Source: a virus. Taken from it: DNA of 64,000 bases. Below are positions 34,638-42,575 of this stretch, piece by piece. The DNA lies in the IMG/VR virus record IMGVR_UViG_3300023082_000002, positions 1-64,000 of that record. One strand, given 5' to 3'. The notes under the pieces are model-generated. The model did not search any database. It was given only the letters and a program-made list of their open reading frames with translations, and was not told the origin of the DNA. The first letter of the stretch is position 1, and each line of letters starts with the position of its first letter. The translations under genes and the position numbers were made by a program.

Positions 34638-35212
34638 CCGAACATCGCCTTCTGCTGGCAGCCGTCGCAACCCTTGACGCCGGGCTCCTTGACCATTCTG
34701 TCCTTGAGTGAAACGTATGGCTTCGTGCAGTTCGAGCACCTCACAGAAGGGTACTGATACTCGATAAAATCGAGACCATACTCATCCATGAGCTGCTGCT
34801 CTTCAGCAGGAACATTGGCAAGAAGCTCTTCGCCAGACATCTTCTCGAAGGACGGCTGGTAGTCAGTCCCCATCGGCGTTCCCGAGCCGGGGTTGTCGTA
34901 CACCAGACCCTCGTGCGAACTCTCCTTGCCGAGTAGAACGCTCGGATCAAGCTCGGCGTGATCCTTGCCGCACGCAGGACAGATGTTGAACTTGTGGTAC
35001 AGCATCGCTGCTGCAATCCCTGACAGATAGGACGCCGAGGGGTGCTCGTCATAGTTGAACAGCAAGGCGCGAAGCATTCGAAGCCCCTGCGCGTCCATGC
35101 TTTCAACCCACTCATGCATGTCGTGACGATGCGCCTCAGCATTGAGACGATGCTCCTCCATGTGAGCTTCGTACTCTTCGGGGGTCATACCAAAAGCAAA
35201 CATAATTCTCAT
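34634..35212 (-). CDS. Multi-CxxC hypothetical protein, 192 residues
   Basis: First gene of the coupled replication operon, with its start 20 bases downstream of a strong hairpin. An N-terminal helical region rich in His and Glu is followed by CPAC, and C-terminal pairs CSNC and CDGC that probably hold one or two zinc ions. In-phase ATG codons at 35203 and 35188 are alternatives, as no start has a strong ribosome site. No family recognised. Confidence 0.6.
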   Translation of the reverse strand: MRIMFAFGMTPEEYEAHMEEHRLNAEAHRHDMHEWVESMDAQGLRMLRALLFNYDEHPSASYLSGIAAAMLYHKFNICPACGKDHAELDPSVLLGKESSHEGLVYDNPGSGTPMGTDYQPSFEKMSGEELLANVPAEEQQLMDEYGLDFIEYQYPSVRCSNCTKPYVSLKDRMVKEPGVKGCDGCQQKAMFG

Positions 35213-35232
35213 TTCGTAGTAGATAAAGAGAA

Positions 35233-35260
35233 GCCCCGGCACTCTCCACTATGCCGGGGC
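35233..35260 (-). terminator. Terminator after the candidate ssDNA-binding gene
   Basis: GCCCCGGCA (35233-35241) pairs perfectly with 35252-35260 around a 10-base loop. On the - strand it is followed by TTCTCTTTATC, a reasonable U-rich end. It closes the unit that contains the ssDNA-binding candidate. Confidence 0.75.
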
Positions 35261-35268
35261 GTCTCAGA

Positions 35269-36681
35269 TCAGAACGGCAGCGGCTTGCCTGCGCCAGGTG
35301 CGGACTGCTGGACGGGCTGCTGCTGAGCGACAGGCTGCTCAACAGCGGGCTGCTCGACCGGGGCGGGGGTCGGTTCGGGCTCAGCGGGTGCCGCATCCTC
35401 CGGGGCCGCTCCGACCTGCGCGGACCATCCGCCGACGAATGCCGGAGCGTCCGTCACGGGGGCAGCAGCGGCCTCCTGTGCTACCGGCTCGGGGGTCGGG
35501 TTGACCTCGAACGGCGGCGCGGCGGGCTGCTGCTGTGCCACGGGCTGCTGAGGCAGCTGCTCCTGTGGTGCAGCCTGCACGACGGGCGCCTGCTGAACCG
35601 GCTGCTGAGCAGGCGGCTGGTACTGCTGCTCAGCGGGGGTGCCCACGCTCGGTGCGGGTGCCTGCTGCTGGATCGGCTGAACCGGGGGCTGCTGAACCGG
35701 AGGCTGTTGGAACTGTGGCTGCTGCTGAACCGGCTGCTGCACGGGAGCGGGCGGCTGCTGCGCCACGGGCTGCTGATTGACCTGACCCTGGATCGGCTGC
35801 TGATCCCACTGGGGCTGTCCCGGCGCCTGCTGTCCACCCCACGGGTTGTCCTGGGTAGGAGCCTGCTGTCCGCCCCACTGGTTGTTCGAGGGCTGCGGTG
35901 CGACAGCCTTCTCCTCTTCCTTGCGCGGCGGGACGATCAGGAAGTTGGACATCGAACGCCAGTGATCAGCGTACGAACGCCACTCGTTCGGATCGGACTG
36001 CGGACCCATCGAGAAGAGCGGCACGCTGTACGGCGACTGCGTGTTGGCGTTCTCGATCTTGAGCGACACCTGCGTGACGACCTGGAACGGCGGCGTGCCC
36101 TGACGCTGGAACGACGACAGGTAGGAGCGCAGCGGCTTGAGCTGTGTCTTCTGGAAGGAGATGAGGGCGGGCACATACTCGCCCGTGCTCATCGGGTCAT
36201 ACATCACGGGCAGCGTGAACATCTCCGCACAGAAGGGCTTGTTGCCGTCGGGGTGGCTGCCCCACTCCTTGAGCTCGCACGAATCGCACGGCAGGGTCAG
36301 GCGTCCATCCGGGTCGAGCGTCAGCGTGCTCGGGTCGAAGTTGCTCTTGCCCCACGGGAACTGCTTGTCGGCGGGCTTGTCGCGGAGAGCGAGGTTGACG
36401 AAGCCGGTCTTGTGGTCGTTGCTCTTGCAGATCGGCATGTCGCCCGTGGTCTGACGCTCGGGCCACAGGATGCGCTGCTTGACCAGACCGAGCACGATGA
36501 GGTTCAGGCTCTGGTAGGTCTGGTTGGTGAGGCTGTCCTGAAACAGACCTTCGCGGTGAAGAATCTTCAGGCGAGGCGTGACAAGGTCGGACGAATCGAA
36601 CGACGCGAGGCCGTCGTATCCGTCGTAGTTGTCAGACGGGTTCATCGGAACCTGCGTGGGCTCTTGGGGGCTGATTGTCAT
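35269..36681 (-). CDS. Candidate ssDNA-binding/replication protein with long Gln/Pro tail
   Basis: 470 residues. Residues 1-245 form an ordered part with aromatic and charged strands (TPRLKILHREGLFQDS, WRSMSNFLIVPPRK) and CDSCELKEWG, a possible zinc knuckle. From about 260 the chain is a Gln/Pro/Ala/Val low-complexity tail ending in KPLPF, which recalls the hydrophobic tip of SSB proteins though without the acidic residues. Strong codon bias, its own terminator, a good AGGAGAAG site and place in the replication block suggest an abundant DNA-binding protein. The family is not confirmed; a recombination mediator is an alternative. Confidence 0.55.
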   Translation of the reverse strand: MTISPQEPTQVPMNPSDNYDGYDGLASFDSSDLVTPRLKILHREGLFQDSLTNQTYQSLNLIVLGLVKQRILWPERQTTGDMPICKSNDHKTGFVNLALRDKPADKQFPWGKSNFDPSTLTLDPDGRLTLPCDSCELKEWGSHPDGNKPFCAEMFTLPVMYDPMSTGEYVPALISFQKTQLKPLRSYLSSFQRQGTPPFQVVTQVSLKIENANTQSPYSVPLFSMGPQSDPNEWRSYADHWRSMSNFLIVPPRKEEEKAVAPQPSNNQWGGQQAPTQDNPWGGQQAPGQPQWDQQPIQGQVNQQPVAQQPPAPVQQPVQQQPQFQQPPVQQPPVQPIQQQAPAPSVGTPAEQQYQPPAQQPVQQAPVVQAAPQEQLPQQPVAQQQPAAPPFEVNPTPEPVAQEAAAAPVTDAPAFVGGWSAQVGAAPEDAAPAEPEPTPAPVEQPAVEQPVAQQQPVQQSAPGAGKPLPF

Positions 36682-36699
36682 GCTTCTCCTGGCTTCGTG

Positions 36700-37143
36700 T
36701 TAGCGAGTTGGCGTTGTGTTGGCGTTGTTTTCTGCATTCTTGCATGCAGCCAGGAAGGTTAGATACCCACCCAGCTGGTTCATCCTCGCGGTATATGCGT
36801 TGAGCAGGAATTCCTGCACCTTCGCATCTGCCTCGAGCCCTGCGATCTCCCCATTGAGGGAATTGAGCTCACGCTTAACACGCATGATCTCAGGGTCGTT
36901 GTGGCGTGCTTCCTTCTGGTAGTCGTTGACCGCAGTCTTCGACCAGTCAGGATGCATCTGCCGAGTAGCGACAAGCTTGGCAACCTCGCGGGTCTCCAAC
37001 TCGAGGTCCAGGTTGCGACGCTTGTCCGTGCACCTGTCGAGGTCGGAGATAATCGCGTCGTACTCTTTATGCGCGGCTAGAGCATCTTCGTACACCTTGT
37101 GCACACCGAGGTTCTGCTCGGCGTAATCTACTGGTGACGGCAT
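36700..37143 (-). CDS. Coiled-coil hypothetical protein, 147 residues
   Basis: Residues 15-115 are nearly continuous charged helix with heptads (DLDRCTDKRRNLDLELETREV and VKRELNSLNGEIAGLEADA). No catalytic motif. Located 18 bases upstream of the ssDNA-binding candidate and probably cotranscribed with it; may be its assembly partner. The 104 bases upstream contain the hairpin ending the preceding unit and probably a promoter, not resolved. Confidence 0.65.
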   Translation of the reverse strand: MPSPVDYAEQNLGVHKVYEDALAAHKEYDAIISDLDRCTDKRRNLDLELETREVAKLVATRQMHPDWSKTAVNDYQKEARHNDPEIMRVKRELNSLNGEIAGLEADAKVQEFLLNAYTARMNQLGGYLTFLAACKNAENNANTTPTR

Positions 37144-37233
37144 GAGTCTGATCCTCGGTTCGGCGTGAATCGGTCGGCGTGGTCCATCGTAACCTATCGT
37201 GACCGTATTAGGGTAGGCTAATTAGTGGGCTGC

Positions 37234-37258
37234 GCTATCGGTCTGACTTACCGATAGC
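37234..37258 (-). terminator. Hairpin ending the upstream HTH operon
   Basis: GCTATCGGT (37234-37242) pairs with ACCGATAGC (37250-37258); the stop codon of the HTH gene lies in the loop and right arm. A perfect 9-bp stem with 7-base loop and no U run. It separates the integrase-side operon from the ssDNA-binding unit. Confidence 0.6.
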
Positions 37259-37652
37259 CTGGAGTGTGGAAGCGAATACCCTTGAAGCGTAGGTACTGAA
37301 TGAAGTGTCGATCCAGTACTCGCCACTCGGGCGTCTGTCCTTCAGGGGCAAGATTGGTAGCAACCAGCTTACCCTTTGATGCTACACCAGTTGATCGGCC
37401 CATGTAAAACAGCATCCGCGAAAGTCCGGTCTCGGATATCTGAAGCATGGTTGCCACCTGCTCGATGGTAAAGAAGAAGGGTGTAGGAGGCAGGCCGACC
37501 TTCTCGGCGTCGCGATGTGACATAGAGTCTTGACCTTCCTTGAATCCAGCAGCGAAAGCTTCGCTCCAGACCGTACGCTTTCCGTCACCCATTACTGAGT
37601 GCTTGGCCGCTTCGGATGCACGCCAGTGTCGATCTTCGAGCGAAGCACTCAC
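37248..37652 (-). CDS. Helix-turn-helix DNA-binding protein
   Basis: 134 residues. A central winged-helix-like segment (FFFTIEQVATMLQISETGLSRML) looks like a MerR/excisionase or replication-initiator-type HTH, followed by a basic wing (MGRSTGVASKGK) and a C-terminal helix. Probably a regulator or a small DNA-binding partner. Overlaps the upstream gene by four bases and ends inside a hairpin. Confidence 0.6.
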   Translation of the reverse strand: MSASLEDRHWRASEAAKHSVMGDGKRTVWSEAFAAGFKEGQDSMSHRDAEKVGLPPTPFFFTIEQVATMLQISETGLSRMLFYMGRSTGVASKGKLVATNLAPEGQTPEWRVLDRHFIQYLRFKGIRFHTPGYR

Positions 37653-38038
37653 GACTTTGCCTCAATGTCGCGCACGTGCTCAAGCTTGATGAAACCACGC
37701 TCCCGCTCGCTGACATAACGCGGCACAGCGTCCATCGTCTGTTCGTCGCGAGTCTGGGTGTGGGTCGTAGTGTGAGTACGCCAGTGCTGAATCCACGGCA
37801 CGACATCGGCCTCGAGCTCGACCTTATCGAGGGCTGTAGCGACTTCAACTGCCGAACTTGTCGACACCTTCCACGCCTCCTCCTCGGTGCGACAATACTC
37901 CTTGACCATTACGGGAGTCTTCTGGTCGACCTGATATCCGGCCCTCCAGTACTCTTCCCACGATGTCGAACGCTCACGCTCTGCGGCGTTCGGCTTGTCC
38001 CAGTACTTCGGATCATACGGCTTGCGTTCGCGAACCAT
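37649..38038 (-). CDS. Hypothetical protein, 129 residues
   Basis: Trp- and Tyr-rich N-terminus (DPKYWDKPNAAERERSTSWEEYW), then alternating helix and Thr-rich segments (HWRTHTTTHTQTRDEQ). No motif. Coupled start (TAATG) and four-base overlap at the end. Confidence 0.6.
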   Translation of the reverse strand: MVRERKPYDPKYWDKPNAAERERSTSWEEYWRAGYQVDQKTPVMVKEYCRTEEEAWKVSTSSAVEVATALDKVELEADVVPWIQHWRTHTTTHTQTRDEQTMDAVPRYVSERERGFIKLEHVRDIEAKS

Positions 38039-38244
38039 TACATCTCCTCGATCATGAGCCAGAACGTCGGGCCGGTCGAGGTTGCATTACCCTCGCCGTC
38101 GTCCGATGTCGGCTCGTACTCCAGAGGAGCGAGCAGGGTATACATCTTTCCTGTCGCTATATCTTTGGCGATGACCGGCGTGTCGGTCTGGTTGGTCGAC
38201 TGCATCTGGTGCTTGACCTGACGGTGTAATCCGAAGATGTCCAT
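38038..38244 (-). CDS. Hypothetical protein, 68 residues
   Basis: ATG overlaps the preceding stop by one base (TAATG). Small beta-type protein with Thr- and Gly-rich loops (SDDGEGNATSTGP). No motif. Supported by coupling on both ends. Confidence 0.6.
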   Translation of the reverse strand: MDIFGLHRQVKHQMQSTNQTDTPVIAKDIATGKMYTLLAPLEYEPTSDDGEGNATSTGPTFWLMIEEM

Positions 38245-39020
38245 TACTTCCTCCTGATTGCTCGGCGCGCTTCACCCTGTGCGGAGCGAGTGCTGTTCTT
38301 GAACTTACGCTTAGCCTCTTCGAGGTCAGCGATAGTCTGGTTTTTCTTGGCCGTATAGTCGACGAATCGCACGGGCTTAGTAGCAGTCTCTGCGAACCCC
38401 ATCTGCACCCAGCGCTTCCAGACAGCGTCAATCGCGCCGGTCGAGGGCTCCTGGCCGCCCTGCTTTCCGCCGATATACTTAGCGATCTCCTTGGGAGTGA
38501 CCAGCACCTCGTCGGGCCAGATATCCATAGCCTTGTTGCACGCCTCAAGTACTTGATACTCGAGCTGCCCCTTGGTTCGTCGACCAGAGTCGGTCTCATG
38601 GAAGACGTGACCCTTAAGAATGCTGTCGGGAGTTAGTTCCTCACCAACGATAGCCTTCTTGTCGATCGGACCCTGACGCTTGGACGGTCCACCGAAGTCA
38701 GTATGCGCGGTCGGGTCGGGGCGCAAGTAGCTTCCCATGTCGGGGCGATACTCGGGATTTTCTACAAGCCTGCGCTCCTCGCCAAGCATTGCAAAGATTT
38801 CATCTTGCTCGATGTGGCAGACACATGTGCACGTAGTCCAGAAGGCACAGGTCTTGAGTGACTTGCCTTCGAAGTTGCGAGGACGGGTACCTTCGCAGTG
38901 GCCGTTTCCGCAGAACCCTGTGAAGTGAGTCCGATCGGGGTGGTCTTTCTGCTTCTTCTTGATGCGGGTCTTGAGCCATGCCCCGCGATCGAAGGTCTTA
39001 GTCTTTGTCTTCGTTGGCAC
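38244..39020 (-). CDS. Zinc-finger and winged-helix DNA-binding-like protein
   Basis: 258 residues from GTG 39020, chosen because GGAGGAG lies 7 bases upstream; an in-phase ATG at 39047 is also possible. A basic N-terminus (KTKTKTFDRGAWLKTRIKKK) leads to a cluster of Cys and His (CGNGHCEG, TCAFWTTCTCVCH) that should bind zinc. The last third has a helix-turn-helix-like module, TPKEIAKYIGGK followed by EPSTGAIDAVWKRWVQMGF. That P-S-x-G-A-I element recurs in two other proteins here (53,357 and 59,505). A role in replication control or regulation is likely but unproven. Confidence 0.6.
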   Translation of the reverse strand: MPTKTKTKTFDRGAWLKTRIKKKQKDHPDRTHFTGFCGNGHCEGTRPRNFEGKSLKTCAFWTTCTCVCHIEQDEIFAMLGEERRLVENPEYRPDMGSYLRPDPTAHTDFGGPSKRQGPIDKKAIVGEELTPDSILKGHVFHETDSGRRTKGQLEYQVLEACNKAMDIWPDEVLVTPKEIAKYIGGKQGGQEPSTGAIDAVWKRWVQMGFAETATKPVRFVDYTAKKNQTIADLEEAKRKFKNSTRSAQGEARRAIRRK

Positions 39021-39237
39021 GACGAGTCTCCTCCATGTAAAGATCAATCTCGGCTACGTGAAGCTCGGCATGACCCGTGACGAATGCGTAGTGCTGCTCT
39101 GGCTTCTCGTCGGTAGTCAGAACCATCTGCTCTACGACAACGTACCCAGCGCGTGACAGATTTGCAATCACTGATCGCACGGCGTCTAGAGTGTCGTCGT
39201 GGTCCGTGTCCATCTCGATGATAACTTTTCGAGTCAT
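38998..39237 (-). CDS. Hypothetical protein, 79 residues
   Basis: ATG 39237 overlaps the preceding stop by four bases. Compact alpha/beta protein (KVIIEMDTDHDDTLDAV, then YVVVEQMVLT) with an acidic patch, resembling ferredoxin-like small domains. Overlaps its downstream neighbour by 23 bases. No function assigned. Confidence 0.65.
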   Translation of the reverse strand: MTRKVIIEMDTDHDDTLDAVRSVIANLSRAGYVVVEQMVLTTDEKPEQHYAFVTGHAELHVAEIDLYMEETRRANEDKD

Positions 39238-39443
39238 TCTTTCTGTGCCCACTTTCCAAGCGCAAAGACTCCGTAGCCGAGCAGTCCGACCGGCCATGCG
39301 ATGACCGTGGCAAGAACCAAAAAAGCTGCCTCTATCTCGCTTACGCTACCGGAGTAGAAGGTGCTATTCTCTCGCAGCCCGAAAACTATGAACACACCAG
39401 CGATCACCCACAGGATAGCGGCTGGCACAAATAGCCAGATCAT
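39234..39443 (-). CDS. Two-pass small membrane protein
   Basis: 69 residues with hydrophobic helices at about 3-22 (WLFVPAAILWVIAGVFIVFG) and 38-62, joined by a Ser/Glu loop, ending in a short basic tail. Early membrane proteins of phages often alter host permeability or block superinfection. Nothing further can be said from the sequence. Confidence 0.6.
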   Translation of the reverse strand: MIWLFVPAAILWVIAGVFIVFGLRENSTFYSGSVSEIEAAFLVLATVIAWPVGLLGYGVFALGKWAQKE

Positions 39444-39655
39444 CGCAGCGGCCTCGGCTTCCTGGTGATCTCATCGACATTGAGACCCAGGTTTGTGCGC
39501 CGACACTTGGGGCACCAAGGCGGACGGGCATCGCGATGCTGGCGAACCTCGTGCGGACCGACGCACGACTCGGCCACCGCCTTTGCCAACTCGTCCTGCG
39601 CCTTGAGGTACTTCTTTCTCAGACGATCGACCTCGGTCTGCTGTTCGACAGTCAT
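39440..39655 (-). CDS. 71-residue protein with coiled coil and CxxC
   Basis: An N-terminal charged helix (EQQTEVDRLRKKYLKAQDELA) is followed by a Cys and His region ending in WCPKCRRTN, a probable zinc knuckle when combined with the upstream Cys30. Coupled on both sides. Confidence 0.6.
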   Translation of the reverse strand: MTVEQQTEVDRLRKKYLKAQDELAKAVAESCVGPHEVRQHRDARPPWCPKCRRTNLGLNVDEITRKPRPLR

Positions 39656-39813
39656 GCGTCCACCGCCATTGCCAGAGCATCAAGGTCGACACGTCCGTCT
39701 ATGACTGCATGACACTTGTCGTCATCGAATGCCAGCCAACCAAGGCCCAGGCCCCGATGATTCTCGTCATACTGACGTTCAAGTTCTGCGACGATCTTCT
39801 CGAGGGTTTTCAT
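39652..39813 (-). CDS. 53-residue hypothetical protein
   Basis: Short coupled gene (ATGA overlaps at both ends). N-terminal helix (TLEKIVAELERQYDE) and a C-terminal strand-helix with acidic loop (FDDDKCHAVIDGRVD). No motif. Confidence 0.6.
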   Translation of the reverse strand: MKTLEKIVAELERQYDENHRGLGLGWLAFDDDKCHAVIDGRVDLDALAMAVDA

Positions 39814-39971
39814 GAGAATGTCACGTAATCTGACGTGTCGATCCCGATGACATTCGACCCCTTGCGGCCTGCAAACTCCTTGTCGAACTCGGCCTTGTCG
39901 GTCGTGTCCGTCATGAGAATCCAGCTCCCGTCATCGGGATTCTGAACAAGCATCAGGTAGTGGGTTTCCAT
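39810..39971 (-). CDS. 53-residue hypothetical protein after the integrase
   Basis: ATG overlaps the integrase stop by one base. Strand-rich small protein (HYLMLVQNPDDGSWILM) with a charged middle. Coupled to the integrase, so produced together with it; could be a small accessory or simply the next gene in the operon. Confidence 0.6.
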   Translation of the reverse strand: METHYLMLVQNPDDGSWILMTDTTDKAEFDKEFAGRKGSNVIGIDTSDYVTFS

Positions 39972-40807
39972 TAGAACTGAACCGCCTCTCGCAGCGCCGC
40001 TTCATTGACGCCTGTGTAGATTTCTGTCGTGGTGACGTTGCCGTGACCCAGGAGCTCCTGGACCAGTCGAATGTTGCGCGTTCTCTCAAACACCAGGGTG
40101 GCGAATGTGTGACGCATGTCGTGTGATGCGATCGGTCGTGACAGCTTTGCACGCTCGCCCAGTGCTGTGATGACCCGACGGGCTGGTCGATCAGAGTAGG
40201 TAATGAGACAGGAGTCATTACCTCTAAGGATCGCCTCGGCGTAGCACTCCGAGATAGCGGCCCATGCTTCATCGGACACAGGTACGATGCGGGTCTTGTC
40301 ACCCTTGCCGCGAATCGAAACGGTCATATCGTGCAGATTGAACCACGAAGGACGAGTGTCACGTGCCTCACTGATGCGGCATCCGATAAGTCCGGTCAGG
40401 CTAACAAGGGCCTTTTGCTCGGGGTTGGACGCCGCATCAATCATACGAAGCAAACCATCCTTGCCCTCGCTGATCGGGTGTGCGATGCCACGAGCGGTGT
40501 GCGGCGGCATGTAGTCATCGAGGATCAGCGGGTCACCCGCCCACTTCGCCCACACCTTGACCGAAGTGAGGCGGCGTCCAGTTGTCTTGGGCGAGAGGAG
40601 GGGTCGACTCAGGTTCAGCCACTTCTGTGCTGCTTCCTCCAGGGACTCCATCGGAATCGCCGTCTTCCCCGACTCCGCTAGAAGAATCAGAAGGTCCGAC
40701 CGATACGCCTTGCATGTATGCTTCGACAGCCCCCTTCCTAAACACCACGCGTGGAACTGCTCGATAGACTCTGTCGAAAGAGTCGTCGCCCGCTGCAAAC
40801 GCTTCAT
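39971..40807 (-). CDS. int: Tyrosine site-specific recombinase (integrase)
   Basis: 278 residues. A core-binding SAM-like domain lies at about 10-95 (QFHAWCLGRGLSKHTCKAYRSD). The catalytic domain has all six active-site positions: Arg144 (GCRISEA), Lys168 (GKGDK), His229 and Arg232 (HDMRHTF), His255 (LGHGN) and Tyr264 (TEIYTG). No N-terminal arm-binding domain is present, so it resembles XerC/D-type minimal recombinases. It may integrate the phage or resolve multimers. Its first 275 bases are also read in another phase by the upstream gene. No attP core was identified in the flanks. Confidence 0.9.
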   Translation of the reverse strand: MKRLQRATTLSTESIEQFHAWCLGRGLSKHTCKAYRSDLLILLAESGKTAIPMESLEEAAQKWLNLSRPLLSPKTTGRRLTSVKVWAKWAGDPLILDDYMPPHTARGIAHPISEGKDGLLRMIDAASNPEQKALVSLTGLIGCRISEARDTRPSWFNLHDMTVSIRGKGDKTRIVPVSDEAWAAISECYAEAILRGNDSCLITYSDRPARRVITALGERAKLSRPIASHDMRHTFATLVFERTRNIRLVQELLGHGNVTTTEIYTGVNEAALREAVQF

Positions 40808-41102
40808 CTGCTATCTCGTCTCTCCGTCGTGCGACGGGTAAGGCCAACTCGAATGCGTGGTCGATAACCTGCTTGATTGCAAGCAGCTCTGCTTCAGTCA
40901 TTGTCGTAAGGTTGAGCATCGACCCACCAACCCTGCCCATTTGACCTGTTCCGAGGATCAGGTCATCGTTCACTTCCTTGGTGCTCGCCTGGGCAATAAT
41001 CGTAACCTTGCCAGACTCAACCGTACACCATGCGATATTGTCTGCGGGCGTGCGGTCAGCGTTTGCTCCGTACTTTCGTCCACCGACGCGAGGCTTAGCC
41101 AT
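40533..41102 (-). CDS. Hypothetical protein overlapping the integrase start
   Basis: 189 residues. An ordered first half (ADNIAWCTVESGKVTIIAQAS, then a helix TEAELLAIKQVIDHAFEL) precedes a Ser/Gly/Asp/Pro-rich disordered end. The last 92 codons lie within the integrase gene in a different phase. The ordered N-terminal half is outside the overlap, so the integrase gene has constrained the tail composition. No family recognised. Confidence 0.55.
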   Translation of the reverse strand: MAKPRVGGRKYGANADRTPADNIAWCTVESGKVTIIAQASTKEVNDDLILGTGQMGRVGGSMLNLTTMTEAELLAIKQVIDHAFELALPVARRRDEIADEAFAAGDDSFDRVYRAVPRVVFRKGAVEAYMQGVSVGPSDSSSGVGEDGDSDGVPGGSSTEVAEPESTPPLAQDNWTPPHFGQGVGEVGG

Positions 41103-41103
41103 G

Positions 41104-41928
41104 TCAGCGCTCCCACGGAGGAGGGGCCGGAGTGTTACCGGCTGGTGATTTTCCAGGTCCAGCCGCCGGGGATGCAGCGGGCGCAGTCGCAGGTCGCTGG
41201 GTGGCCGGACGCGTGGAAGGTAGTGTTGATGGAAACAGTGGCTGCTGAGGTGGTGGTCCAGACCGGCGCGGCCTGCTGCCCTGCGCTACCCCAGCCATTC
41301 CGAAATTTCCGCTCGTCACGTCCTGGCCCATTGTCTGCTTGTAGCAGATAGTGCAGCACCCTTCGAGAACCACGCACGCAATCTCTGCGTTTAGAGTCTC
41401 TCGTTCAGAGCAGTGACTGACAAATAGAACCTTGTCAGCCTGATCCAACCTTTCATGAATTCTGTTGGGGCATCGAAAGCCGCCACTGTCTGCGGTAGGT
41501 TGACGCTTGAGAAGCTCGACTGTCAACCAATCCCATACCATCCCACGAATTACTTCTCGTCTATCTTCTGGCATGATAGTTCCGATGACAGCTTTCGTGT
41601 TCGAGTAAAAGTCGGACTCGTAAGCCAACTGTACCTCCATCATGTCGCCAAGATCGGCCTGGTGGGTGCCAAGATTTACCTCGATCCACAGCGACCAGGG
41701 GTCGAGGCAAAGAAATGAACCGACCGGCGAGAGATTGAACTTGTAAACCTGACCGCCGTTGAGTGACGGATCACTGTAGTCCATGATCTCGGTCTCGATG
41801 TGATAGCAGGACTTGTTCCAGCTCATCGCAAACAGACGTTCGACAGGGGCCGAATAGTTCGGCTTGTCCGGGCACTCATCACAGACAAGAACGCGTGCAC
41901 CCTCAAGGATTTTTTCAGTCACTGCCAT
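41104..41928 (-). CDS. Hypothetical protein, 274 residues, with Cys clusters and Pro-rich tail
   Basis: Start at ATG 41928, which overlaps the preceding stop (TAATG). Residues 10-200 look folded, with CDECPDKPNY near the start and VVLEGCCTICYKQ near 190. The last 75 residues are Pro/Ala/Ser/Arg-rich and disordered. Cys spacing suggests zinc binding rather than redox. No family recognised. Confidence 0.6.
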   Translation of the reverse strand: MAVTEKILEGARVLVCDECPDKPNYSAPVERLFAMSWNKSCYHIETEIMDYSDPSLNGGQVYKFNLSPVGSFLCLDPWSLWIEVNLGTHQADLGDMMEVQLAYESDFYSNTKAVIGTIMPEDRREVIRGMVWDWLTVELLKRQPTADSGGFRCPNRIHERLDQADKVLFVSHCSERETLNAEIACVVLEGCCTICYKQTMGQDVTSGNFGMAGVAQGSRPRRSGPPPQQPLFPSTLPSTRPATQRPATAPAASPAAGPGKSPAGNTPAPPPWER

Positions 41929-42215
41929 TACACAAGCCACCTAGCATCTTCCGGGGATAGGCCGTGTTTCACGGCTTGCTTCTCGAGCCACTTCATGTCA
42001 CGCCTCAACCTAGCATATCGACGTGGGTCACTGGCGCTGATTGCGGAAATGATCGCGCCCCTAGTCTTGGGGGGTTGGCGACGAGTCGCTCCACGATTCC
42101 ACTCTTCACGATCTTCGTGTGATAGGTCTCGTGGCGGTGCGCCGAACGCTCTCGCATCTCGAACCTGATCGTTGAACCTGCCGAGCTTGCGTTCGACATC
42201 ATCAAGCCAGCCCAT
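41928..42215 (-). CDS. Basic helical hypothetical protein, 95 residues
   Basis: ATG 42215 lies 14 bases inside the upstream gene. Rich in Arg with an N-terminal helix (GWLDDVERKLGRFNDQVRD) and a C-terminal helix pair (YARLRRDMKWLEKQAVKHG, then SPEDARWLV). Overall positive charge suggests nucleic acid contact. No motif. Confidence 0.65.
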   Translation of the reverse strand: MGWLDDVERKLGRFNDQVRDARAFGAPPRDLSHEDREEWNRGATRRQPPKTRGAIISAISASDPRRYARLRRDMKWLEKQAVKHGLSPEDARWLV

Positions 42216-42498
42216 TGCGAACCTTCCATGCCTGCATTTCCGACTGGGCATCGGCGTCCAGTCCAGGGCGGATGATGTGCAGGTTCTCCTGATAGTCTTC
42301 GGGTCGCAGCATGCCAGCGTTACCGAGGTTGCGGATCGCGAACTCGATACCGAAGTCGCGCTGGCCAGCGCGTGCCTGGAATGTCGGGCGACTGGGCTGT
42401 ACTGCTTGTGCGGCGACCGGCGCACTCGCTGCGCGGCGACGTGGCTTGTGCTTCTTTACTTGCGGCACCTCGTCCGCGTCCCACAATGACTCGCTCAC
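42202..42498 (-). CDS. Hypothetical protein, 98 residues
   Basis: GTG start with GGGGAC upstream, about 50 bases downstream of a good promoter. Basic, Pro/Ala-rich N-terminal 45 residues (KKHKPRRRAAS) then a folded C-terminal part (RDFGIEFAIRNLGNAGMLRPEDY). First gene of the operon that carries the integrase. Confidence 0.65.
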   Translation of the reverse strand: MSESLWDADEVPQVKKHKPRRRAASAPVAAQAVQPSRPTFQARAGQRDFGIEFAIRNLGNAGMLRPEDYQENLHIIRPGLDADAQSEMQAWKVRNGLA

Positions 42499-42546
42499 GA
42501 TGTCCCCAATTCTCGTACGGTCTGCACGGTGACTGTCCCTATAACC

Positions 42547-42575
42547 ATAGTACGCTATCTCGCATCTAGAGTCAA
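42547..42575 (-). promoter_or_regulatory. Sigma-70-type promoter for the integrase operon
   Basis: On the - strand TTGACT (-35; 42575-42570) and TACTAT (-10; 42552-42547) are separated by exactly 17 bases. The start of the first gene lies 49 bases downstream. The -35 box overlaps the stop codon of the upstream gene. Best promoter match seen in the window. Confidence 0.65.

Noticed and set aside
37170-37215. TAATACGGTCACGATAGG on the - strand, similar to a T7 promoter
   Set aside because: One base short and mismatched in the core, single occurrence, and no T7-type RNA polymerase gene is present.
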